DNA of 64,000 nucleotides from Pseudopyrenochaeta lycopersici (taxonomy: Eukaryota; Ascomycota; Dothideomycetes; Pleosporales; Pseudopyrenochaetaceae), in contig NHZP01000057.1 of NCBI GenBank assembly GCA_003313425.1, positions 186,001 through 250,000 on the forward strand, in the 5' to 3' direction. Position 1 is the first letter of the stretch; every line of letters begins with the position of its first letter. Shown one piece after another: positions 54,662 to 64,000 of the stretch. A program made the translations under genes and the position numbers. The notes under the pieces are model-generated. The model made no database searches, was not told where the DNA came from, and saw only the letters and a list, made by a program, of their open reading frames with translations.

Positions 54662-55196
54662 AGGGTAAATATAGAGGATAACAGGGTTAGCGTAAGCAGG
54701 ATTCAATTTAGGGTTGGGTTACAAGCAGTAGAAGAGAGAAAGGTAGGGGTAATACCCCGTGTAAGAGTGCAGAGGGTGTTTAGGTTAATAAAGCCGTTTG
54801 AGAGTAAAGGGGATGTTAGCATTAAATTTACCACACAGCAGCCCCAGTTGCGCGTAAAGGAGCCCCCAAAGATTGGTGGGTAGAACCGTGACAAGGTATC
54901 CTTTGAAAATGCTCACGGAACAACAGTGTGCCCCTGCTTTCACATGACATAGATTCAGCATAACGTGCAGTAAGCCACGCGAAAGGGTGAGCACGGCTCG
55001 TCGCGAAGGGCTCTATCTGAGGAATGAGTGTCTCTAGCTTGCTTCTATTTGCTAACGACCGTGTGCAACGCGATCAACTACTGGTTGTATTCTCAAGCCA
55101 GATTCTATCATACATGCCACATACGTTAGTGAAACAGCCTCGTATCGAGCTTTGTTCGTGCCATTTTGTCGCATCCTTCAGTAGTAGACTGGACTA
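54662..55196. other. Spacer with one telomere-like motif
   Basis: Near 54707-54720 the sequence reads TTTAGGGTTGGGTTA, a degenerate telomere-like word directly after a telomere-linked-type helicase. Otherwise no gene or repeat is recognised. Confidence 0.4.
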
Positions 55197-58134
55197 CTAC
55201 ATCACTGAACACATATCGGTGCTCACTTCATCAGGGTCTGCTTGAGCCTTCATGCCTGACTCAGTCTCACGCAGATCTTCCCAGAAGATGAAACCAAGAA
55301 CACCCATACTCGGGTCTTGGAAGACCTCCGCGCATATTTTCAATACGTCAGGATCCTCCTCTCCCATCGCTGCCAAGATCAAAGCAGCTCTCTTTGTGCG
55401 CCGCATACCAGGAGGGGCCTGCTCGTACGCTCGAACGTAGAGTGGATGTCGTGACTCTCGCAGCCGATCCTCAATCCTGCCAAAAAGTATCATGAAGTTC
55501 GCCGTTATCCATGGGTAATTCAAGCTTGATAGGGGTTGGCGACCGCATATGTCCGCGAACAGGTCGACCCGGAGCATGTCCAGCAAGTTTTTACCTGTCG
55601 CCCACTTGGTCTTCTTCTGCGCGTATGGATTGAATTTGGAATCAGGAGCCTCGTTGTAATCCTTGTCGTTCTCCTGTGAAGTGATGCGAGCCATCGCTGC
55701 AATAGTCGCAGCGTCAGGTGTGTTATTTTCGTCATCTGGAATGATAGACACCATTTCCATGAGGTGCGCATCCTCGATGCCTCGTGCTTTGATGCGCTGA
55801 ACAAGTTCTGTGGCATCTAGACGTTTCTTGCTAGTGGTGGAATCAACCACTTTCTTGGTCTCGCTTAGACGTATCATACTGAGTGTCGAGGGAAAGCTGA
55901 TTTCGCTGTCGGGGATACGTTCCGGTACCCAGTCTGCGTCATAGTACATCATCAGCGCAGATTTGGTCCTGAAGAAATGGTTTACACTAATGTCCAGTAT
56001 TTGGTGGGTGTCGTTCTTCTGTGCAACGTTGGATGACATTGCTTGACGTTGGCGTAACGATACTCGGTCATTGCGGACTTGCACTCGTTTTACTAGAGCG
56101 TCGTAGAAGCCAGACTCTGGAACGCCGTCCGGAAAGAAGGATTCCTCAAGTAAGCCTTGAAGTGTCGCATACAGACCGATGGGTTCTTTGATGTACCCCT
56201 TTCGAACAAGCATGTTATGCAAATGGATCACCAGCGTAGGCTCCGTCATTCGATCCCACATGAACATGGAAATGCGTTGCGAGAGAACGAGGCCTTCGAC
56301 CAATCCAGCTGCGCATAGAAGAGGCGAATATTCCCACAAACCGTTCGCGTTGTGTTTCGAGAATCGCGACGGCGGTATAGTGTTAAGACCGTACATGTAC
56401 TTGGATTCTCCAAGCCAGTTAACAAAGTCAAGACTGAGTTCTCCAAGTATGTCAGAATAGCCTTCATGACGGTTAGCATGCTGGTGAGACTCTGCATCTT
56501 TATCCAGCAACTGTTTGAGGATATTGACTGCTTGAAGAAACCCTCTGCCCGTTCTCTGGCATTTGCGGTCCAGAAAAAGATCAACATCGCGCCGAGGTCG
56601 AACCTTGTGGGCGGGCGGCCTAAGAACATGACCGTGAAGCATGTTCACCGTCCAACCGCGGAAAGCAGCGAAAGAATCAACGATACATTGGAGCTGAAAA
56701 ACGTGATGCGGTAATATCTTCTGGCGGACGGCTGTGTTCTGCTTCTGCATTGCCAAGCCAGTAATAGCCCCAGCAAACTCATTCAGCCCGAAGAGCCTTC
56801 GATGCTCATGCCACGGGCCAAAAGGAGACCAGTCGACAGCCTCGTAAACATGGTGTTCACCTTTCATGGTATTGCGCTGCACGACAATGGAGGAAAATAC
56901 GTTGACTAAGTCGTAAAGCCAGTTGATCGTGTAAGCACGGCGCCATTTGAGTCTCTCATCGTCGGTTGCACGTTGGAGGTCGAAGTTTGGATCCCAATTT
57001 CCGATTTGTGCTTGCATAGCCTTTGTCGGTTTGCCACTTCGGTTTTTCTGAAAGTCGTTCAGAAAGTCCATCAGGTCATGATATGTATTGACCCAAATTT
57101 GCTCTTTGATGTCGACGCGCGTATCCTTGACCTTCTCCGTATGATGGCCGTCCGCAGAGATCCGGTATAATCCGACGCCAAAGTTGCCTTGCGCTTTGTC
57201 TGGATCCCCGCGAGTGAGGGTCTTCATGATCGTTTCGTATGAGTCGTGACCAGGAAAGTCTATGAACACAGCGTTGCTGGTCTGTTTGACCATTCCAACT
57301 GCTATGTTTGTCAAAGAAGCAGCGACCGCGCCATTGAGGCCGTCGTATGCCACTTCGCGCCAAAGGTTTTGTATGCATGAACGTAGCTCGGACCACTCCC
57401 TGGTGACAGCATACACAGCCAAGAGGTACTCAGAAACGAGACCATCTGAGTCTTCGATAATCCGGTAGCTTTCGATAGGGACATCTGCCAAAGATGCCTC
57501 CGGGGTAGCCTTCGGTAGTAGTTTCTTCTTCGGCTTCTTTGCTCGCTTGCCTTTCTTTCCCTTCCCTTTTGCGTTCTTTCTCTGTGCTTTTGCTCTCGGG
57601 GTGGGCTCAGTGTCAGATGGGACGTCGGTCTCGTCACTATTCATCGCTGCCACCACTAATACCCAACGCCGAGAACTGGTTCTCGCAGATCGACTTATTG
57701 AGTTCACCATCGTGTTCCCCTTCTGCACCTGTCGAGCCTGCCTGGGGTGACAAGGAGCTGCCACCAAGGGCATTGAAAGCCTCGGTTAGTGCTTCGATGA
57801 AGTACTTATGAGTAGCATTGCTTCTCTCAATCTCCGGGTCTGGCTTTTCGTTTACAATTTGTTGGAAGGCATCGTAGGTGACTGATCGCGCCTTGATGAC
57901 GGACTGAAACAGGCCCAAAATCCCAGAAGGAATTGGTTGGAGGTGTTTCGCGATGAGTTTCGACATCTGTACAATTTCCGACACCGTGGAATGACCAGTG
58001 GTATTAATTGTGACTGGCGCATGATCTTCCACGCTCGCTACTGACCGGACAATGCCATTGGACGTATTGATGACCCAATACAGTAGCCGGCTGGTGTCGT
58101 GCTTGTACGTGAGGTAAAGGTTCCGACTCGCCAT
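55197..58134 (-). pseudogene. DUF6604-type protein with one frameshift
   Basis: The N-terminal frame (58134-57637) starts [20 protein letters not shown] and has the DUF6604-like opening [13 protein letters not shown], a helical domain of about 120 residues. The second frame covers 57773-55197. Its real part starts near DETDVPSDTEPTPRAKAQ with a lysine-rich run (KGKGKKGKRAKKPKKK), then 800 residues of helical sequence. The two are joined at about 57650-57665 with a one-base shift, where the N-terminal frame ends in GISGGSDE and the other has MNSDET. No GT-AG intron of sensible size fits. The rest is clean over 800 codons. Either the frame has recently broken or the base call is wrong. Function is unknown. 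A second DUF6604-type gene starts at 63328. Confidence 0.7.
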
Positions 58135-58425
58135 GGTTGAGGCTGCGGACCTGACGCTGCAGTGTGTTTGCGGTGGAGCATCCTCAAATATGAACGGCGA
58201 GGGTTTGCTCCTAGGCTAACCGAAAACGGCGTGGAGCCCCACAAATTTGGGCGCCAAATCACGTGCGCTCACCGCTTCCGAGCTCCCAAGGTCTTCTGCA
58301 CCTTGGACTCTATGTGTATGCTTCATTACTGCCTACCCAAAGGAAAAGTCCGAAACAGGCTCATATTTTACCTACGTTTTGATTTTGAGATCAGACTGTA
58401 TCTTGCATCTTTCATGCGACAAATA
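58135..58425. other. 5' flank of the DUF6604-type gene
   Basis: This is the likely promoter region, cut at 58425 by the pogo-B insertion. Confidence 0.45.
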
Positions 58426-60544
58426 CCGTGTCCGTGCATTCAAGCGCCTGTTCAGTCAACGCGCGCCTTGGTACCCCAACAAGCACCTGCAAAAACGAGC
58501 CTGTAGAGCCACACACAAAAGCAACTATCACGAGATGTCTTGGTGGGTTGTTCTATAGACCTATGCGACCAACTTTGCTCATACATATCTTTCTGGAAGT
58601 GTGGAAGTGCGGCTGAGGCGGGTGGTTTTAGTGGGAGCTGCCCGGGGCGGCTCTACAGGACGAACACCACTACGGGCAGCCGCACCACCACATTGCCTTT
58701 TCTTGGGCCTTGCCAGAGGCTTTGCAGCTTTACGCTTACTACTTTGGGGCAATTGTGCAGCTTTTCGCGGTCTTTCTCCTCCTTCTTGCGTTGTCGTTCA
58801 GCTTTGCGCGCCTCAATCTCCTCGCACTCCTGAGCCCGCCTCTGGTCACGCTCTTCCTTCTCCCTCTCTCGCCGCTCACGATTATCCTCCTTCTCCTTCT
58901 CTTTAAGGAGCTTTTGTGTATGCTGTAGCTCACATTTAGTAGCCTTTGCAGCTTCTAACTCCTCTTCATATCGTTGCTGTGCATTCCATCGTGAATCTGC
59001 CTCCCGCTTCGATGAGAGCGACCACTACTTCGCGCCACCATGCCACTCAAGATCGTGAGCCATTAAAGACAAGACGCACTATCTATCCTTCATCTTCTCC
59101 TTCTCACATAGAGCCTCTTGCGCGCCATCTAGCTCGTACTGAAGTAGCACATTCTTCACTGAAAGGTGGTGAATGTATTGCTCGAGCTCCTCTGCTGCTG
59201 CACTGTCGTTATCCTGCACTGCTGATCGAAGCAGTGACTTGGCTTTCAGCCAGTGGGGTTCTTTAGTGCTGTAATCAGGTATAAGTTGCTGTTCTGGCGT
59301 TGTTGGCTTCTCGCGGGTGAACCAATCAAGTATAACATCAGCGTTGGGTGGTATTATCCCTGTGGCGGAGATGGCCTTCAACACCAATTCTTCTGTAAAA
59401 GTATTTACCCAGACCTTCCAGAATAGGGAGAAAAAGTCGCTCTTCTTCACAGGGACCCAGCCCTGGGCTCTGTGAGTGCGAAGATCAAGCTCCTTAGTGT
59501 AGTTACCTGCAAAAGGCTTGAAGCAGACTACATTAAGCGGCTGCAGTGTGTGGGTGGCATGTGGGGGAAAGATCATCAGGAGGATCTTGTTGTTGTCGCA
59601 GTAGGTAATAAACTCTCTTGTTATATGGCTGCCGTGGCCGTCAAATAAGTAGTCACCACTTTCTCCGAGCTTTGGGCTTGGTGTAGCGATTAAACACCTG
59701 CTCAAGCCGCGTCAATCCAAGATCGTTGTTTGTCCAGCCATTGGGTGATGTAGTGAAGTGAACTGAATGCTTCTTTGGGTCTATTTCACCCACCCAGCTT
59801 GCCTGTACAGCTCTTCCGGTTGCCGCGTAGATGATGCCTGGCGGGAGAGCTGTACCATCTCCACATATGCAAGCCAGAAGTGTAACCCACTCACAACTAT
59901 TGTCGTGGAGTGACTGCTTGAACTGCTTATTGCCGTACAGCTTCTTATCAAAGATCCTTTTGCTCCTTCCTCTGACCCCAATAGCGAAGCCCTTCTCATC
60001 CATATCGTATGTATGCTCAGGCTCCAGCTCGTATTGGGCCATTTTGCGGTGCAGAAGCTCGAAGTATAGGCGATACTTTTCACCAGAATCGGCCTTGTGG
60101 CGGTTGCCCTCCATGGGGGTGGTCCAGGCCGTGCTGAGTGTGTCTTTGTTGCGATTGAGGAAGCGCGTAACCCAGCTATCGCCAGGCTCATATCCAAGTA
60201 TTGAGGCTGCAAAATTCTTGATCATTTGCCTTGTAGGCATGAGATGTCGCTCTGTGAGTCCTCTGATGTACTGTACAAGCTCTGCCTCATCGCGTGGGTG
60301 CATGGCGCGCCGATCGAGTCCCTCGTCTGTACGCGACGCGTGAATGCCTTGGTGTCTCCGCGACAGCGTAGATCGCCACACACCGTGTTTATCAGCCAAC
60401 TTTGTAAATGAAATATCTTTATCTGAATCTGCTGCGTCCAATTCTGCGAGGCTTCTTCAACCGTCATTGTGGCGTTGAGTTATGGGGGGGTGCAAAGTTG
60501 GGACGGAATTGTGGTGGGGTGCGCGTTTGAATGCACGGACACGG
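58426..60544 (-). mobile_element. pogo-type DNA transposon pogo-B, 2,119 bp
   Basis: The ends are CCGTGTCCGTGCATTCAA (58426) and TTGAATGCACGGACACGG (ending 60544), exact inverted repeats of 18 bp, with TA on each side (58424-58425 and 60545-60546). It landed just inside another pogo remnant, whose N-terminal coding sequence lies at 60549-60649. Confidence 0.88.
58600..60470 (-). pseudogene. pogo-B transposase, frameshifted
   Basis: It starts near MTVEEA (60467) and, after one shift, continues DAADSDKDISFTKLADKHGV with a helix-turn-helix, then VTRFLNRNKDTLSTAW and YDMDEKGFAIGVRGR (first Asp). A frameshift at about 59655-59700 leads to DGHGSHITREFITYC (second Asp) and THTLQPLNVVCFKPF. Here Asn replaces the third catalytic Asp of LQPLDV. 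A coiled-coil tail follows (EEIEARKAERQRKKEEKDRE, near 58770-58830). The mutated third motif and two shifts make it inactive. An alternative is that the domain is repurposed, but I see no sign of that. Confidence 0.8.
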
Positions 60545-60548
60545 TATT

Positions 60549-60770
60549 ATAGCTGAAACACTATACTTTTTGGCGATTTGCCTGTAAGAGATCTCATCTC
60601 CAGGCTTCAAGGAATTGATTGCTGCAAGCGCATCTTCAATTTTGTCCATATTGGTTGAGCTACGTGGTATTGAAAAGTTGGTGTTGCATGCCCGGGTGCG
60701 TCGTTACGCGGGGTTCAGCGTTACGGGGGGTGAACGACGTCCCTACCTGGCGCACGGAAAACCAAGGTGC
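60549..60770 (-). pseudogene. pogo-A remnant, N-terminus only
   Basis: MDKIEDALAAINSLKPGDEI (60649) and SYRQIAKKYSV match the N-termini of the pogo-B and pogo-C proteins. Sequence upstream (60650-60770) resembles the upstream part of pogo-C (63169-63230), including a CCTACCTGGCGCAC word. It is interrupted at codon 33 by pogo-B, and its remainder is not found on the other side. Confidence 0.6.
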
Positions 60771-61612
60771 GGCCATCCTCGATTTGAAGCTTTTGAGCCA
60801 CGCACAATAGCTAATATCATGAGATTTTTTGGTGGAGCAATTAGGATAGCTATTAAAATAGTTTGATCAATTCGAATTACGTCAGCAGCCTCTGCGGCGG
60901 CCTGATTGGTCGCCCGCGTGGAGAGGTAGCATGAACTGCTTCCTCTCCTACTATTTGATCCTGCTCAACAACAGCAGCCTTGATAGCTTTACTAGGCTTA
61001 GCGCTTTGCCTCTTATCTTTTTTAGATAATTTAAGATCGCTTTGGAGTTGTTGTTTTACCTGCTGCTGTACTTTTGCCTCCTCGCGCGCAGCGACCTTTG
61101 CAGCAGCCTCGCGTTCACGCCTCTCCTTTGCTATAACTCTATCACGACGACGCTCCTCGAGGAGAGCTGCCTTGGCTGCCTTCTGCTGCTCTCTAAGCTT
61201 GATAGCCTTGCTTTTTTGGTATTGAAGCTCCTCTTCCTCAAGCTCCTTTTGCTCCTGTTGCTGCCTTGTTTGAGCTACCTTTGTTGGTGACCAGAAGAGC
61301 GCTCCACTACTGTACTCTTGAGGTGCCTCAAGCAATAGAGGCTTGCCTCGCTTCCTGCGCTTCTGCTCATTTGCCAGCGCCTCCTTCCAGCTGCTTGTTC
61401 TCGTGTTGTAGGACCTCGTTTTTGACGCTGATTTTGTGGATCGTTTGGCTAAGCTTCTTAGCTTTCGAGTCGTAGATATCGTCCACTGCTTGCTTTAGCA
61501 ATCGTTCTATCTTTCTCCAGTCGCTTGCGCTCAAAACTGAGCTCGAGCTACTGCTTGAGCCTGGACCGTGAGCTATCCTTTGTAGGTGCTGAGAAGCGTG
61601 AGAGGATGACGT

Positions 61613-61904
61613 CAGGATTGAAAGGATTGGTTGGTTGGTTGGTTGGTTGGTATTCAATTTTCGTCTGTTAATGGGGATTAAGTCCACCATCTCGCCTCCC
61701 GAAGGGCATATACGACGTGCTAAGCTATGGAATTACAGTGCTAATACCTTACCTTAGAAAGCATTTCTTGCCTGCGCGGGTATTACTACCATTTCAGAAC
61801 TACAGCTCCCCTTCCAGTTGGGGAGGCTGAGCAGTGTATGTACATTAGGGGAGTTTCCTTGCATTCTGAGGCATCTATGTGCCGCGAGAGAGAGAGAGAG
61901 AGAG

Positions 61905-61942
<38 letters not shown>

Positions 61943-62042
61943 GGGGGGGAGTGTCGCAGCCATTGTGCTGGACCTAGTTCTACTAGGTGCTGCATTGCTT
62001 GCTGCTGTTACAGGACTGCAAGAGCTAGCAGGATTGAAAGGA
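61613..62042 (-). mobile_element. Non-LTR retroposon copy 2 with 14-bp target duplication
   Basis: CAGGATTGAAAGGA stands at 61613-61626 and 62029-62042, enclosing 402 bp. The minus-strand 3' end is the CCAA-type tail (plus-strand TTGGTTGG run at 61627). About 265 bp next to it match copy 1 at roughly 90 percent. Its outer 5' part (61940-62028, minus strand beginning TGCTAGCTCTTGCAGTCC) is unrelated to copy 1. Because the target is a transposase frame, the duplication can be checked against the protein: removing one copy joins SPFNP to DVILSRF. Confidence 0.9.
61884..61939. repeat. GA and GT microsatellite inside retroposon copy 2
   Basis: A run of GA dinucleotides is followed by a run of GT dinucleotides, then a G run. 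It sits at the junction of the shared 3' part and the copy-specific 5' part. Confidence 0.9.
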
Positions 62043-63168
62043 GAGAGGCCTGTGGTCTCAAAGGCCTTAAGGATCGTTTCCTCTTTGAAGGAGGAGGCCC
62101 AGGCCTTGCTAAAGAGCCTATAGAAATCGCGTTTAGTGATAGATGCGAGGCCCTGCGAGCTATTGATAAAGGCATGGAGCTCAGCTTTGTATGAGGCAGC
62201 GTGTGAGTACTATGAGGAGGATATACCATCAATAGGATCTTATTATCGTCGCAGTACTTGATAAAATCCATAGTAACATGAGAGCCATGGCCGTCAAGGA
62301 TGAGGAGCCTCCAGGATGAGCGCGCCTTCGCTTGAGTCTCGCGATCAAACACCTGCTTGAGCCATGCAAGGCTTATATCGTTGCTCGTCCATCTACTAGG
62401 TGAGGCTGCAAAAAAGGCGCGGTGCTCTTGAGCATTGAAGTCCTGTAGCCAGGTGTCCTGGATATTGCCACTCTGGGCCTGGTAGATGAGTGCAGGTGTG
62501 AGAGCAGATCTATCAGCGCAGATGCAAGCTATAGTAGTAATCCACTCTCTATTGCCATCCTGGATTATGCTCCTCATCTTTCTATGCTCAAAAAGCTCTC
62601 TTGAGAAGATGCGCTTCACCTTTGATAGCATGCCAACTAAGAAGCCTTTCTCATCCATATTATATATATGACGACTCTCTATCTTGTATTCCTTAATCTT
62701 GCGATCTAAAAGCTTAAAGTATAGCTTATACTTGAAGGCGGAGTCTGCTTTGAAGCGGCTACGATCGAGGGTGGATGCCCAGAGAGAGATAAGATGGACG
62801 CTGTGGCGAGCAACAAAGCGATTGGCCCAGTTTTTGCCTGCTGGCTTGTGGGCTATTTGAGATGCAAAGTTTCGTATCATAGGCTTCGAGGGAGGCAGGC
62901 CGCGTGCGCAAAGGTCATGGATATACTGTACAAGCTGCTTTTCCTGCGTGGTGTTGAGTAGGCTGTCATTTTCATACTTCTCTGCCCTGGTACCCTGTAC
63001 CCCGCGGTGGCGCTTCGACAGCGTCGACCTGCTGCAGCCATATAATCTCGCATATTCTGAACATTGAAAAGATTCTCCAGGCTTCAGCAAATCCAAAGCT
63101 GCAAGCGCTTCGTCAATAGGTGCCATGGTGGTTGAGATATTGAGCGTTGAAGTTGGGATGAAAAACAA

Positions 63169-63327
63169 GCTCTGCGTGCGTCAGGTAGGGACGTGCGCCA
63201 GGTGGTGCAACACGTTACGCCGACGCGCGCACGATACGCTGACAAGACTTTTGACGCGTTACTGTATCATAGTCCTGCCTCCCCACTGCCTTGACCTAGT
63301 CGTTCATCAACGCCGCTGCTTAGCCAA
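63169..63327. other. Pogo-C upstream and promoter of the terminal gene
   Basis: The stretch holds the 5' non-coding part of pogo-C and the space before the DUF6604-type start codon. No terminal repeat for pogo-C was identified. Confidence 0.4.
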
Positions 63328-64000
63328 ATGAGACCGGACGTGTATTTCGACCGCTACAAGCGATACAAGAACGGCACTAATGAGATTGCGCTGTGGCTGG
63401 CGAGCACAGCGAAAGCACAGCACATCAAATTCGCAAGGGCAGGGAAGAAGACCTACATTCTACCACTAGATGAGTTCTCAAGACTTGCCACGGCACTTGC
63501 TGGCGGATCGAACACCACGGTGCCGAGTACTTTAATCAGCAGCCTCAAGGACGTCCTTTTCCTGCGGAAGGAAGCATCTCAGTACTTCCAAAAACAGAGC
63601 AGGAACGACGAGATATTTCGACAGGAGAACGAAAATCATCTGCACGTCATCTCGGTACTGGAGAATGTGTTGGACGCTTTATCTCCGCTTTGCGGACAGA
63701 CGAGTGAGACTCACCGTGAAGACGGTGCGACAAGCGACGATCAATTTACTAATCTCTTTGAGGCTCTGGAGTTGGAAGAGACGGAAGAGACCTTATCCTC
63801 GCTGGACCTCGTACAGCAGGCATACAGTCAATGCCCTGCTGCGCCTACGGCAAAGGCGACCTACGTGGCACCAACGACTGAGTCCGACTTGCCGTTCGCA
63901 ATTTTCTGCTTCTATAAAGACCTCAACGACATCCGAGGTTTCCTGCGGGAGACATGGGAGCAATATAAGCGCTATGAGATTGGCCTTATGAGCGCCTCGG
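63328..64000 (+). CDS. DUF6604-type protein, 5' part, runs off the window
   Basis: From ATG at 63328 the frame stays open for 224 codons to the window edge. It starts MRPDVYFDRYKRYKNGTNEI and continues ALWLASTAKA. The opening pattern of a Y-x-x-YK repeat followed by a helix ending WLA is the DUF6604-like N-terminus also seen, more divergently, in the protein at 55197-58134. In the middle, an acidic linker (ALELEETEETLSSLDLV) replaces the lysine-rich segment of the other copy. Function is unknown. Such proteins are usually long, so most of it should lie beyond 64000. There is no decay. Confidence 0.75.
   Translation, partial: MRPDVYFDRYKRYKNGTNEIALWLASTAKAQHIKFARAGKKTYILPLDEFSRLATALAGGSNTTVPSTLISSLKDVLFLRKEASQYFQKQSRNDEIFRQENENHLHVISVLENVLDALSPLCGQTSETHREDGATSDDQFTNLFEALELEETEETLSSLDLVQQAYSQCPAAPTAKATYVAPTTESDLPFAIFCFYKDLNDIRGFLRETWEQYKRYEIGLMSAS

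Larger units (their letters stand above)
60877..63168 (-). pseudogene. pogo-C transposase, interrupted by retroposon copy 2
   Basis: The first part (63168-62200) carries the helix-turn-helix (YARLYGCSRSTLSKRHRGVQ), NWANRFVARHSVHLISLW and the catalytic YNMDEKGFLVG and DGHGSHVTMDF. At THTL a short deletion removes the LQPLDV motif, so the third Asp is lost. The frame then continues with a one-base shift through AFIN-SQGLASITKRDF to TGLSPFNP, where the retroposon (61627-62028) sits. Beyond it the sequence resumes DVILSRFSAPTKD. A final frame has ASDWRKIERLLKQAVDD, HKISVKNEVLQHENKQ and a basic coil (61335-60877). Confidence 0.8.

Noticed and set aside
57637..57773. A short intron joining the two DUF6604-type frames.
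   Set aside because: The only GT to AG interval in the needed place is about 26 bases, too short for splicing. A frameshift is simpler.

Overview
The window looks like a repeat-rich accessory or subtelomere-like block from a filamentous ascomycete, most likely a Pezizomycotina fungus and plausibly a dothideomycete. The reasons are short GT-AG introns of about 45-65 bp, fungal-only families (Zn2Cys6 regulator, PTH11-like rhodopsin-fold proteins, bZIP with a DUF3425-type C-terminus, DUF6604-type and DUF6589-type proteins), AT-rich tracts, and transposase copies whose stop codons fit C-to-T decay of the RIP type. The species call is inference.

Layout. 1-6,700: no intact gene; a decayed PTH11-like gene, a decayed zinc-finger regulator, an 830-bp retroposon with a 14-bp target duplication and a solo LTR. 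6,889-9,895: an intact five-exon Zn2Cys6 regulator. 10,098-17,126: LTR remnants, a broken hAT, an inverted 3' fragment of the same regulator, and a nearly intact hAT (hAT1). 17,127-21,353: a RecQ-like helicase C-terminal half converging on a large DUF6589-type protein. 21,754-27,226: copia-1. 27,349-30,012: an APH pseudogene, a LINE fragment, an ORF of unknown function and an intact PTH11-like gene. 30,480-37,570: an AT-rich and minisatellite block holding a solo LTR that itself holds copia-2, a very recent insertion. 37,573-41,360: a pogo-type pseudogene split by a solo LTR, a Tc1-type element and LTR pieces. 41,430-44,331: an NTF2-like gene and a bZIP gene, the quietest stretch. 44,702-50,483: a truncated pogo, hAT2, a MULE N-terminus and tandem repeats. 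50,772-54,661: a telomere-linked-helicase-type pseudogene split by a Tc1 element and a solo LTR. 55,197-64,000: two DUF6604-type genes enclosing a cluster of pogo elements, one of which carries the second retroposon copy.

Most of the DNA is mobile or decayed, with repeated insertion into older insertions. Exact target duplications establish the order of events at several nests. Probable working host genes are the Zn2Cys6 regulator, the PTH11-like protein, the NTF2-like protein, the bZIP regulator and perhaps the DUF6604-type proteins.

The best candidate for something undescribed is the RecQ-like helicase plus DUF6589-type pair. The DUF6589-type protein carries an AT-hook-like motif and spaced D, D, H and E residues that could form an RNase H-fold transposase core. 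The second is the retroposon family, whose two copies share the 3' part but have unrelated 5' parts.
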